In this document: positions 52,908 through 61,634 of the stretch, piece after piece
Layout: each line of letters starts with the position of its first letter
Position numbering within the stretch: position 1 is the first letter of the stretch
NCBI GenBank assembly: GCA_000507305.1
Contig: DF239143.1
Span: forward strand, 62,001-126,000
Direction: 5' to 3'
Origin: Breviolum minutum Mf 1.05b.01
Lineage: Eukaryota > Sar > Dinophyceae > Suessiales > Symbiodiniaceae
DNA length: 64,000 nt
Notes under the pieces: model-generated
Told to the model about the DNA's origin: nothing
The model's input: the letters and a program-made list of their open reading frames with translations, nothing else
Databases searched by the model: none
Made by a program: the position numbers and the translations under genes

Positions 52908-53061
52908 CTTGGAGGATCATCCCAGTTAGTAAGTGGTTAATAACCATGGTTAGTAAGTCCCCTAAGAAGGGTTGTTCCCCTTACGAATGGCCTGAATGGC
53001 TTTGAAATGGGGGGTTACTAACCACTTACATCCACTTTACTAAGTGGGATGATCCTCCAAG
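52908..53061. repeat. R4 element copy
   Basis: 154 bp. 'cttggaggatcatcccagtt' at the left pairs with 'agtgggatgatcctccaag' at the right. TA precedes it; the right flank is CA rather than TA. Confidence 0.85.
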
Positions 53062-53064
53062 CAA

Positions 53065-53157
53065 GATTTCCATGGGATTCCTGAGGTCGTGGCAACATGG
53101 AGCACCAGCACCAAACTTATCGAGTTTCGCATTGGAGGTGGCGACTGTTCGATGTTC
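53065..53157 (+). CDS. Candidate exon, unknown
   Basis: The frame reads DFHGIPEVVATWSTSTKLIE and FRIGGGDCSM. It begins directly after the R4 copy at 52908-53061. Another frame is also open (HQHQTYRVSHWRWRLFD). Unknown product. Confidence 0.3.
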
Positions 53158-53538
53158 GTTTTTTTTTTTCCATGAAGTCCTGGCGGTTCTCAATTGGAAT
53201 TTGTATGTTATTGCATCGATGGAAAACTATGGAAAAAATCAGATGGACCCTTAAAAATCTTAAAATTGAGAAGACCCCAACAATAGAGGAGTTTATTCTT
53301 TTTTGCAAATCATGATGTTCAGATGGTATGTCAGTTTTCGCGGCTGTATTTTAAGCTGATACAATCTGTTTGTGGATAATGATATAGCTCAAACTCCACA
53401 AAAACGATGATTGGAACCAGATAATCCCAAAGTGGTATCGGACCTAACCTGTTGGGAGGTTTGGAATGAGTGTTGGGGCCTGCAAAAACCCTGTTTAAAA
53501 TAGAGGGTAAATGATGTAAATGACCTCTATATTCATCT

Positions 53539-53638
53539 AGGTGGTGGTTTCAATTTTTTTTTATTTCCACTCCTATTTGGGGAAGATTTCCATTTTGACT
53601 CATATTTTTCAAATGGGTTGGTTCAACCACCAACCAGT
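53539..53638. repeat. R1 element copy
   Basis: 'ctaggtggtggtttcaattt', 'cctatttggggaagatttcc', 'tttttcaaatgggttggttc', 'aaccaccaaccag'. Confidence 0.85.
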
Positions 53639-54169
53639 CATTTGTTTAAAGAAGGGAACCGCTACTAACCCTCACGAAATCCACTCTTACAGTGTTTAAG
53701 GCAGGGCCCAAGGTGGTTATATAAACCAACTTAATTTGAGGGGGGCTGGGCTGTGCCAACTTTTCACTTTTTTAATTCAGGTGAAAAAACCTTTCAGGGA
53801 ATCAGAGATCTTGTTGCCACCCTCATTGATTAATCAATCCTTGTAGGCTGGATATGTTCCTCCCACATCCTTAAAACGAACAGAGTCCCTGGAAAATAAG
53901 CAGTCTCTCACCCCCTATTTTTTTAGAGGCTATGCTGCAGGCTATGCTTGTTTAGAGGGTATTTTGAATTCTTGGATTTTGTTGGGTTTTTGATCCTTTC
54001 TACCATGGCAGTCATCACCATTTGCTAGGAGTACTAGGTGGTGGTTTCATTTTTTTTTGATTTTTCCCCCCCCCCCAAACAAAAAACAATGGAATTTGAC
54101 GGTTCTCCTATTTTTCCACCTGGCTTCTGAAACCGTATCAACTCAATGGGTTGCCCGTTGCCCGGGCTC

Positions 54170-54410
54170 CCTATTTTTTTAACCCCCGTACCCTATTTTT
54201 TTAACCTACCCTATTTTTTTAACCCCCAAAACCTATTTTTTTAACCCCCAGGAAAACCTATTTATTTAACCCCCGGGAATATTATTTCTTCAACCCCCGG
54301 AACCTATTTTTTTAACCCCCGGACCTTTTTTTTTAACCCCCCATCCCTTTTTTTTCACCTCCCGACCAATTTTTCTAACCCCCAACCCTTTTTTATTAAC
54401 CCTTGGAGGC
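54170..54410. repeat. Minisatellite, CCTATTTTTTTAACCCC units
   Basis: About 11 degenerate units of roughly 20 bp, 'acctatttttttaacccccg'. Its inverted match is at 56270-56485. Confidence 0.9.
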
Positions 54411-55065
54411 CTCTCAGTAGCAACTACCTTTCTACCGGCCGTACATTAAAGTCTACTCTACTCAACCAATAGTCTACTTTACTGTATTCTACTCCACTCG
54501 AGTTATGAGCTTCCGCCTAATGCCGCCGGCATGTCCTGGTGTTGAGATGTGCGGCTCTACCGCCACCAGCACCACATCAGTCCCAACAGGCAGATACGCA
54601 CCGGCAGCCGTACCATTTAATAGCTGCAGCGCCAGAAGCACCACCAAAAGCAACAAGAGCAGCAACAGGAACAACAAGAGCAACAACAGCAACCACAGGA
54701 ACAACAGCAACCACAGCAACAGCAAGCAATAACAGGAACCACACCGCCCACAGCAACAAGCACCGCACCGCCAGAGGGGACCCACGAGGAATTGAGCCCG
54801 GGACCTTTTCGGATATGGGGTGGTCTTGGTGGTTGTGGTGCTTGCCCTTTAAAAATGCATATAAATACAATTAGTTTCCGGGCGAGCCGGGGGCGGAAGT
54901 TTCAGAAGAAAAAAACCCATATAGCAAAGAAAGACTTTGCCTATAGAATGCATGCCCGAACCATTTCTTTGCTGTGAACGAGCTTTCTGCTGTTCCACGG
55001 TGGTATGGAAGGCCTGTAGGTTTGGAACCTTTGCAACAGGATATTATCTTCAAGGTGGCTTCTTA

Positions 55066-55378
55066 TAGAAACGGGTTTACGGATGAAAGAAACAAGGCTA
55101 GCCAACAACAACAGCAAAACACCCGCGTTTAAAACCTTGGGATGCCCTCCCCCCAACCCCCATCCAGCGTTTTAAAAACATCACCAGTGTCTACCAGCGC
55201 CTAAAAGAAAGGCAGTGCAGCAGCGGCAACACCAGCGTTCAGGGCGCCGCGCCCTCCCCCCAACCCTTCTCCAGCTTTACTGCGCCCTCCGCGCCCCTTT
55301 CCAGAAACGGTTCCACGGATGAAAGAAATAACAATATTCAACAACAACAAAAGACCCGCATCTAAAACCTTGGGGCGA
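55066..55378. repeat. Imperfect tandem duplication, GC-rich
   Basis: 'gaaacgggtttacggatgaa' through 'cgcgtttaaaaccttggg' near 55066-55140 recurs as 'gaaacggttccacggatgaa' through 'gcatctaaaaccttgggg' at 55308-55378, a period of about 240 bp. Confidence 0.75.
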
Positions 55379-55399
55379 CCGCCTCCCAACAGCGAGCGC

Positions 55400-55435
55400 A
55401 CTGGGGGGGAGGCGCTGCGCCCTCCCCCCCAACCC
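55400..55435. repeat. GC-rich hairpin unit
   Basis: 'actgggggggaggcgctgcg' followed by 'ccctccccccc' folds on itself. Related units sit at 55233-55263 and 55839-55873. Confidence 0.75.
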
Positions 55436-55722
55436 NNNNNNNNNNNNNNNNNNNNNNNNNNNNNNNNNNNNNNNNNNNNNNNNNNNNNNNNNNNNNNNNN
55501 NNNNNNNNNNNNNNNNNNNNNNNNNNNNNNNNNNNNNNNNNNNNNNNNNNNNNNNNNNNNNNNNNNNNNNNNNNNNNNNNNNNNNNNNNNNNNNNNNNNN
55601 NNNNNNNNNNNNNNNNNNNNNNNNNNNNNNNNNNNNNNNNNNNNNNNNNNNNNNNNNNNNNNNNNNNNNNNNNNNNNNNNNNNNNNNNNNNNNNNNNNNN
55701 NNNNNNNNNNNNNNNNNNNNNN
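55436..55722. other. Assembly gap (N x 287)
   Basis: A run of Ns inside the GC-rich and CAA-repeat region. The long open frames predicted across it have no support. Confidence 0.99.
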
Positions 55723-55919
55723 CAACCCAACTGCAACCACAAACAACCAACAACAACCAACAACCAACAACCAACAACAAACAACAAACCACACACAACA
55801 AACAACAAACAACAAACAACCAACCACCACAGCGAGTGCACTGGGGGGGAGGCGCGGCGCCTCCCCCAACCCCCTCCAGCTTCTTTATCTTTTAGGTTGC
55901 CTCCTCTCACGGCGACATT

Positions 55920-56062
55920 GCTTGCAACAACAGCAGCAACAACAACAACAACAACAACAACAACCAACAACAACCAACAACCGACAACCGACAACCAACA
56001 ACCAACAACCAACAACCAACAACCAACAACAACCAATCACCAATCACCACCACCACCACCAC

Positions 56063-56100
<38 letters not shown>

Positions 56101-56128
56101 ACCACAACAACAACAACAACAACAACAA

Positions 56129-56164
<36 letters not shown>

Positions 56165-56165
56165 T
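55920..56165. repeat. (CAA)n, (CAAC)n and (CAG)n repeats
   Basis: Trinucleotide and related repeats: CAA-type with ACC/CAC stretches, ending in about ten CAG units. A less regular CAACAG tract lies at 54640-54735. Translations give polyGln, polyThr or polyLeu depending on frame, so I do not call a gene. Confidence 0.9.
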
Positions 56166-56269
56166 AGCATTAGCAACAGGAACAAGAGCTGGGGCACGGC
56201 AGCAGGCCACGGGAACACCGGAAAGCAGATTGGATGGTTCAAAAGAAAGGGGTCCATGGATCAGGTTCG

Positions 56270-56485
56270 GGGGTTCAAAAAAGGGTTCCAGGGAGGGTGG
56301 GGGTTAAAAAAAGAGGTTCCAGGGACAGCAGGGGTTAAAAAAAGAGGTTCCAGGAACAGCGGAGGTTAAAAAAAGAGGGCGTGGGGGTTAAAAAGAAAGG
56401 ACCGGAGGTTAAAAAAAAGGGTCTGGGGGTTAAAAAAATAGGCGTAGGTTAAAAAAAAGGGTTTGGGGGTTTAAAAAAAGGGTTA
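56270..56485. repeat. Inverted counterpart of the 54170-54410 minisatellite
   Basis: Units of 'ggggttaaaaaaagaggttc' type, the reverse complement of the units at 54170-54410. Confidence 0.9.
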
Positions 56486-56578
56486 CCCAACAAAAAACAA
56501 TGGAATTTGACGGTTCTCCTATTTTTCCACCTGGCTTCTGAAACCGTATCAACTCAATGGGTAGTTCATGGGTGAGAA

Positions 56579-56670
56579 GATGATGTTTTCACAAAAGTGA
56601 TGGGGAACTCCATCGAAAAGATGAAAGTCATGCAAGCTGGGCCCCTACTAGCTACAAATGCACTTATAAG
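56579..56670 (+). CDS. Candidate internal exon, unknown
   Basis: The frame reads DDVFTKVMGNSIEKMKVMQA and GPLLATNALIR, ending at the donor-like 'cttataag|gtaatg'. It may pair with 56762-56914. Unknown product. Confidence 0.35.
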
Positions 56671-56761
56671 GTAATGGCCTTATAACTGGGCAACTGGAGA
56701 TATATCCCGGATAATTGGAGTCATAAGCTTGTTACAAATGTCTACATGAACTTGCCATCAT

Positions 56762-56914
56762 AATCTTCAAAGTGACAGGTCGCGGGAGATGCAATGCTTG
56801 CTGATTGCCAGACACTCAGAATGCCACAAAATTGATTGCTCACAGCTTTTGTGTGTTTTTTCCCCTGCTTTCAATGGTGTGTCATACATCCTGCATTGCA
56901 GGACCCCCAGATAG
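56762..56914 (+). CDS. Candidate exon, Cys/His-containing
   Basis: The frame reads NLQSDRSREMQCLLIARHSE, CHKIDCSQLLCVFSPAFNG and VSYILHCRTPR, then TAG 56912-56914. Several Cys and His residues are present but no known zinc motif is clear. A donor or acceptor-like 'gcattgcag' lies near 56902. Confidence 0.35.
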   Translation, partial: NLQSDRSREMQCLLIARHSECHKIDCSQLLCVFSPAFNGVSYILHCRTPR

Positions 56915-57016
56915 TGAACATCAAAAAGACGTCCAGAGATGTTGGGTGTGTTGTTGTATTTATCCTTTGGATTCATTGGAGCTGCCAACAAAACAATGTG
57001 TTCCTTTTGTTTGATG

Positions 57017-57125
57017 ATCTACCGTCTGGTAAACTAACATAGCAATGGAAAACCACCATTTTTCATAGGAGACACATCTTCAAATGGTGGATTTCCCATT
57101 GCTATGTTAGTTTACCAGAGGGTAT
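57017..57125. repeat. R3 element copy, near-perfect palindrome
   Basis: 'accgtctggtaaactaacat', 'agcaatggaaaaccaccatt' pairs with 'tggatttcccattgctatgt' and 'tagtttaccagagggta'. This is the clearest R3 copy. Confidence 0.9.
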
Positions 57126-57287
57126 GAGACGCCAAAAATATATCCCAAGATGCAGCCGCTGCAACCTCTCACAATATGTTGTTTTTTTTTTCCTGGGAAG
57201 CGGTGGATTTTGTTTTTTTGTTTCACCTGAACACATTTTCTCATGGCTTTCTTTTTGGATTTGTTTATCTAAGTTGTTTTTTTTAAC

Positions 57288-57376
57288 GGATTGTACCATG
57301 GTAAATTACTATCAAACCACCGTTTGGGAGAATATGTTTTATTTTTTCCAACTTCCAACCACCAAACAGTCGCAAA
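57288..57376. repeat. R9 element copy
   Basis: 'ggattgtaccatggtaaatt', 'atcaaaccaccgtttgggag', 'tttttccaacttccaaccac'. Confidence 0.65.
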
Positions 57377-57481
57377 TGTAAGCTTTCATGGTGGGTGGGG
57401 ATCTTCAACTGGTCAACCATCCCCCTTAACAACCCCCCTCCAAGAAATAAAGGCCTTTTGCTTAGGGCCTGATTAGGGCTT

Positions 57482-57595
57482 ATCAAACTAACATAGCTGG
57501 CTGGAAAATGGACCCGGATTGAAGATGTATTTCCATGTATTTCCTCTTGAAAATGGTGATATTCCAGCCTGCTATGTTAGTTTACCAGAGGGTAT
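57482..57595. repeat. R3 element copy
   Basis: 'caaactaacatagctggctg', 'gaagatgtatttccatgtat', 'ccagcctgctatgttagttt', 'accagagggtat'. Confidence 0.85.
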
Positions 57596-57597
57596 TG

Positions 57598-57693
57598 GAT
57601 CCATTGGTTTCCCTTGTTGTTAACCAGAAATCAACTCGTGCTCGGTTTGGGACCGGAGGTTTGGTCTTGGGATCCCGTGGTAGCTTGGCGTGA
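57598..57693 (+). CDS. Candidate exon directly after an R3 copy
   Basis: The frame reads DPLVSLVVNQKSTRARFGTG and GLVLGSRGSLA to TGA 57691-57693. It starts 2 bases after an R3 element. Protein-like, basic. Unknown. Confidence 0.35.
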   Translation, partial: DPLVSLVVNQKSTRARFGTGGLVLGSRGSLA

Positions 57694-57974
57694 AACGTTA
57701 TGCCGAGTGGGTCAATTTTGACGACTAGGACTAGGTGGTGGTTTCAACCACAAGCTGTGGTAAAATTACCCATGTGTTTTAACAGGGAGTTCGGAAGTTG
57801 CATATCTTGTCACATTTCTGACAGGTTACAGGGTCAAATGCAGCCCTTTTTTAAGATGGCGGGGTTTTGTTTGATACAATTTGGGGCTTGCCAAAAACCA
57901 GGCTTCACAGTGGGAAAATTATTCATGTTTATGAAGGGAAGCTTATGAGCCTTCATTATCCACTGGTTTTCCAG

Positions 57975-58066
57975 TGTTTTGGCAGGACCCCACCAAAACA
58001 ACGATGACCGGGCCACCAAAAACAACTAAAACAAAGACCTCAAAAATCTGTGCAAACGGTGTCTAA
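57975..58066 (+). CDS. Candidate terminal exon, Lys/Thr/Pro-rich
   Basis: After 'actggttttccag' the frame reads FWQDPTKTTMTGPPKTTKTK and TSKICANGV, then TAA 58064-58066. Good acceptor and a low-complexity basic sequence. Confidence 0.4.
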
Positions 58067-58172
58067 CGACCTGTAAGTTTGGGACCCGGTGAAGTATTCT
58101 GTACAGTTTACCTAGGTGGTGGTTGCAAACACGTTTTATTTTTTTCATTTGTTTCTGGAAACGATTAACCAG

Positions 58173-58293
58173 CTTGGTACATCCACTTCTCGCTGGCCCT
58201 AATAACAATGGAAGCCGAAAGGATGTCGATTTTGGGATGTGCTGGTCCAAAAAAGGGATGTTTTTTGTTGATGAATCGTGTTTTTTTTCTTAG
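58173..58293 (+). CDS. Candidate exon, unknown
   Basis: After 'acgattaaccag' the frame reads LVHPLLAGPNNNGSRKDVDF and GMCWSKKGMFFVDESCFFS to TAG 58291-58293. The later part is T-rich and may be intron. Unknown. Confidence 0.35.
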
Positions 58294-58505
58294 TGAATCA
58301 CCTAGTGTTGATGCAGAATCACCTTAGTTTTCTTGATCCACTTAAGTTAACTACGATGGGAATTTCGCTTCAGCAGGGTCATGAATCCTGAAGTATTTTT
58401 GATATGAATGCATGTTTACAATCATAAATCATAGCTATGGAAAAAAAAACAATCATCTCCAAGAGCTTCTTGGTAGGGGATATGTGAATTCCCACGAGGC
58501 TCAAT

Positions 58506-58611
58506 ATGGGTGTTTCCAAAAATAGTGGTACCCCAAAATGTATGGTTTATAATGGAAAACCCTTTTAAAATGGATAATTTGGGGGTACCACCATTTAAGG
58601 AAACATCCATA
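58506..58611. repeat. R5 element copy
   Basis: 'tatgggtgtttccaaaaata', 'gtggtaccccaaaat' pairs with 'tttgggggtaccaccattta' and 'aggaaacatccata'. Confidence 0.85.
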
Positions 58612-58621
58612 TTATATATAC

Positions 58622-58716
58622 TAGGTGGTTTCAAATATCTTTTATTTTCACCCCTACTTGGGGAAATGATCCCATTTGACTAATATTTTTCAAATGGGTT
58701 GAAACCACCAAGTAGT
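58622..58716. repeat. R1 element copy (reference copy)
   Basis: 95 bp: 'ctaggtggtttcaaatatct', 'tcacccctacttggggaaat', 'tttttcaaatgggttgaaac', 'caccaagtag'. R1 ends are inverted repeats of about 17 bp (CTAG-GTGGTGGTTTCAA and its reverse complement). If the first AG and last AG are taken as flanks, the element itself begins GT and ends AG, like an intron. Partial or diverged copies also lie near 31981, 34211, 54035, 57731, 58113 and 58937. Confidence 0.85.
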
Positions 58717-58731
58717 ATATAATTATATCCC

Positions 58732-58830
58732 ATGGCTCCCTGGATCCGAAATCCTCCGCCAAAGTCATCATCCATCCAAGGGGGACAAGTTGTGCTGCCA
58801 AAGCTTTGGGAGGCAGTGGAACATTGAAAC
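58732..58830 (+). CDS. Candidate small ORF, frame uncertain
   Basis: ATG 58732 opens MAPWIRNPPPKSSSIQGGQV and VLPKLWEAVEH to TGA. A second + frame (PKSSAKVIIHPRGTSCAAKA) is also open. Short; weak. Confidence 0.25.
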
Positions 58831-59049
58831 GCACATCTAGCTGAGTGGTGGCAACTTCGAAGATTTTTTAGTAGGGGTTTATATACCTAATGTAAGGATT
58901 TCCGTCATTAAAGGTGGGATGAAGGAGTTGATCGGCCATAGGTGGTGGCAACTCAAATATTTTTGGAAAGTTCATCCCGAAACTTGGGCAAGATTCCACC
59001 TGAAAAATAGTGGGTATTTATTGGTGTTGAATCATCAACATCTATTTGC

Positions 59050-59160
59050 TAGGTGGTGGCAACTCAAATATTTTTTGGGAATTTTCATCCCGATCCCTGG
59101 GGAAATGATCCAATTTGACGAGCATATTTTTCAGATGGGTTGGTGAAAAACCACCGACTA
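59050..59160. repeat. R1 element copy
   Basis: 'ctaggtggtggcaactcaaa', 'tggggaaatgatccaatttg', 'tttttcagatgggttggtga', 'aaaaccaccgactag'. Confidence 0.8.
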
Positions 59161-59210
59161 GTCATATTGTTGTTGTTTATGGCCGTTGTTTTTTTTTGCG
59201 TTTTTGTTGG

Positions 59211-59460
59211 GGTACTAAAGGGGCGACTTCTTCCAGCGAACTCGGTGCGTCTGTGATTTTTGTGCCAAGGAGCATGTGGCAAAACATGACCCGATTTTAT
59301 TATTTTTTATACATGGGCTATGGTAAGAATTGTGTTGAAAAACTTATGAGAAGTCAATCAGTAGTTCCAAGCTTTTTCATGGAATTTAGATGTTTATTTC
59401 GTGGGCGATTTCATATAATCTCTTCAAAAACTGGGCAGGATCCTTATACTGACTATAAAT
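59211..59460 (+). CDS. Candidate exon, unknown
   Basis: The frame reads GTKGATSSSELGASVIFVPR, SMWQNMTRFYYFLYMGYGKN and a basic SSKTGQDPYTDY end, running into an (AT)n tract after 59455. The codon mix is plausible though AT-rich. No family is recognised. Confidence 0.35.
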
Positions 59461-59647
59461 ATATATATATATATAATACATAAATCAACCAACCAACTGA
59501 CCCATCGTTTCGTCTTTCAACTGTCTTTTGGGCAAGTTGAATCACAAGAAAAAACCTACCAAGTTCGCCCTTGTAGACGGTGGTGGCTAGACTTTTAGGT
59601 TGTTGGCTTGTAGAATCCCCCCAAAAGGAAACCTTTTATGTTGGATT

Positions 59648-59765
59648 TACACCCCTGAGTTCACTCATATGACAATGGAAAATATGGAAAATCACCATTT
59701 TAAATAGGAGATACATCTTCAAATGGTTGGTTTTCCATTGTCATGTTAGTTGTCCAGGGTGTAGC
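59648..59765. repeat. R3 element copy
   Basis: 'acacccctgagttcactcat', 'aggagatacatcttcaaatg', 'ggttttccattgtcatgtta', 'gttgtccagggtgta'. Confidence 0.85.
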
Positions 59766-59907
59766 ATGCTACTATTCGTTTGAGGAATCACGATACCTTT
59801 TTCAGGAAGATCATCCCTACCTGCTCCATTTTTATACTTTCATTGTGGCCTACAAATTTGCACACGTTCTTTTTTGGAAAGTTCTTTAGATGTTTTTCTT
59901 CACCTAG

Positions 59908-60018
59908 GTGGTAGGACAAGTCATTTCACCTAAAGATACCTGCTTCCCCATTTTTGAAAAAGCATTCAAGGCAGAAGGAATCAACATGTCAAATCGCAGA
60001 AGATGTTCCCGATGTTAG
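59908..60018 (+). CDS. Exon of unknown gene
   Basis: After the acceptor-like 'cttcacctag' a 36-codon frame reads VVGQVISPKDTCFPIFEKAF and KAEGINMSNRRRCSRC, then TAG 60016-60018. Composition is convincing, with a basic Cys-containing end. It may belong with exons at 60139, 60594, 60917 and 61411. No family is recognised. Confidence 0.5.
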   Translation: MVGQVISPKDTCFPIFEKAFKAEGINMSNRRRCSRC

Positions 60019-60138
60019 GACCAACTTGACCATTTAAAAAGTATAAGTCTTTGGCGAGAGATGTAACCGTAACCTACTAAAACCTTTGGGTGAAAAGCTT
60101 AACATACTTTTTCCAACAGTTAGTCCCAAAATCCGGAG

Positions 60139-60297
60139 ATGTTTGGCATGTTTGTCGTATTTTTGTCCCTGTCACATGTTGGCTACTCTGATCAGGCAGT
60201 GGGAATGGCCTTGCCCCCTGCCGTCGTGATCAATGGAGGATGTGCCAGTGACCTCAGTCAAATGGCGATGGTGGTAGGTTTTGTGGGTTTTTCATGA
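60139..60297 (+). CDS. Exon or small ORF with hydrophobic start
   Basis: ATG 60139 opens MFGMFVVFLSLSHVGYSDQA and VGMALPPAVVINGGCASDLS, with a donor-like 'gatggtg|gtaggt' at 60273; the frame closes at TGA 60295-60297. The first residues could form a short hydrophobic or signal-like segment. Unknown product. Confidence 0.4.
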   Translation: MFGMFVVFLSLSHVGYSDQAVGMALPPAVVINGGCASDLSQMAMVVGFVGFS

Positions 60298-60414
60298 TAG
60301 TTATTTTTGGGTGTTTCCAAAAATAGGGGTACCCCAAAATTGATGGATGGTTTATAAGGGAAAACCCTATTATATAGTGGGTATTTATTGGGTATATCAT
60401 CAAAATCTATTACT

Positions 60415-60535
60415 GGGTGGTGGCAACTCAAATATTTTCTATGTTCATCCCGATCCCTAGGGAAATGATCCAATATTGACGACTTGCGCATATTTTTCAA
60501 ATGGGTTGGTGAAAAACCTCAACCACCAACTAGAT
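60415..60535. repeat. R1 element copy
   Basis: 'ctgggtggtggcaactcaaa', 'tagggaaatgatccaatatt', 'tttttcaaatgggttggtga', 'caaccaccaactag'. Confidence 0.75.
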
Positions 60536-60593
60536 ATATATATATGTATAACACAGCTATTTGAAGGGATTCTCAAATATTTTGGGCCCAAAA

Positions 60594-60730
60594 AAAAGAG
60601 GAACCCCAACACATTTGCCAACCTTCCAAGTGACACCCTTCAGCTGTTGGAAGGCAATGAATCTGCCAGAGGCAATCACTTGGCCTTCAGAGGCACTGGC
60701 TCACATGACTCACCTGGGGGACCCCAAGAG
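60594..60730 (+). CDS. Candidate internal exon, unknown
   Basis: The frame reads NPNTFANLPSDTLQLLEGNE, SARGNHLAFRGTGSHDSPGG and PQE, ending exactly at the donor-like 'aagag|gtagcg', which is also the left border of an R8 copy. Composition is convincing. No family is recognised. Confidence 0.5.
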
Positions 60731-60840
60731 GTAGCGAATCTTGGAAGGGAAATGGGACCCCGAAGATTTCAGGGGAAATATAGGTGAAATATTATGATAT
60801 ATTTATATTATATATATATATATCATAGTTTGCCCAGATG
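60731..60840. repeat. R8 element copy at an exon border
   Basis: 'gtagcgaatcttggaaggga', 'aatgggaccccgaagatttc', 'aggtgaaatattatgata', 'catagtttgcccagatgg'. Closely matches 23420-23533. Confidence 0.75.
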
Positions 60841-60916
60841 GATATATTACACTCCTCTTGATGTCATGACTCAGTGTGAAACACATTTCCAACATCCATC
60901 ACACAAAACATAAACG

Positions 60917-61070
60917 TTGGATGCAATTGCTGTTGTTGAACCTCAGCAGACCCTCTGTGACCTCAAATGTGGTGAAGTAAGGAAACTCGACTCCGAAAGT
61001 GGCCGAAATTGGTGGGTGAATTGCCATATGAAACTCCCTGCGACGTTGAACCGCAGCAAATTCGCCCCTG
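60917..61070 (+). CDS. Candidate exon, unknown
   Basis: The frame reads AVVEPQQTLCDLKCGEVRKL, DSESGRNWWVNCHMKLPATL and NRSK before entering R3-like sequence ('ttcgcccctgaaaattcacc'). Composition is convincing. No family is recognised. Confidence 0.45.
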
Positions 61071-61410
61071 AAAATTCACCGGGTAACCCAAAAGGAAAGG
61101 AGAAAGTCTCCAAGTCTTCCAACCATAAGTCTTCCAACCATCATTTTTCAAGGGCTATGTTAAACTTTGGAGGTGTATAGTTTACCCAGATCCATGATTT
61201 GTTGGTTGTTTCAGGGATGACCAGCCAAGTCAGAAGAACTTGACCTCACCCCGAAAGGTAGCTTACAAACGGGGGTCAAAATACATGGCGATCACCCCCT
61301 CTCAAGGGTTAGTACAGGGCCTATGTAAAACCAATGCAAGTCAGCGCTTTGCAATCCTTTTTTGCATGTTTTTGCCATCTAAGCCTCATTTTTTTCCCTT
61401 TCTTTGTTAG

Positions 61411-61553
61411 GCAGTGACATTCCTGTTGATTGGAGGAAACGATCACTTGTTCAGGCGGGTGGATGGAAAACTGGTGCGATTTTCCGAGGTTTCGATCAGC
61501 ATAGTCTTGGCGAATTCAGAGATTTTACTGATTCACCAACAAACGGACGGTAG
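61411..61553 (+). CDS. Exon of unknown gene
   Basis: After a strong pyrimidine tract and 'tctttgttag' the frame reads SDIPVDWRKRSLVQAGGWKT, GAIFRGFDQHSLGEFRDF and TDSPTNGR, then TAG 61551-61553. The acceptor and composition are very good. Likely part of the same gene as the neighbouring exons on the + strand. Product unrecognised. Confidence 0.5.
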
Positions 61554-61634
61554 ATATGGTAGCTTCTAAATTTCTTGCATGCGTTTTTTGGGGGATTCCA
61601 TGTGGTGTTTTCATTTCCTTTGGGGTTTTGCAAG

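Larger units (their letters stand above)
54078..56562. other. Compound repeat structure with direct-repeat ends
   Basis: The first and last 73-74 bases (from 'aacaaaaaacaatggaattt' to 'gtatcaactcaatgggt') are identical direct repeats at 54078-54151 and 56490-56562. Inside lie a T-rich minisatellite (54170-54410) and its inverted counterpart (56270-56485), with CAA/CAG repeats, GC-rich hairpins and an assembly gap between. It could be a large insertion, a tandem-repeat array with a conserved unit, or an assembly artefact around the gap. Confidence 0.7.

Noticed and set aside
54489..54870. Leu- and Ser/Asn-rich open frames on both strands
   Set aside because: They are translations of CAACAG-type simple repeats, with no independent sign of coding.
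55201..56307. Long open frames of 180-282 codons on both strands across the gap
   Set aside because: They depend on 287 Ns and on CAA/CAG repeats, which stay open in several frames by composition.
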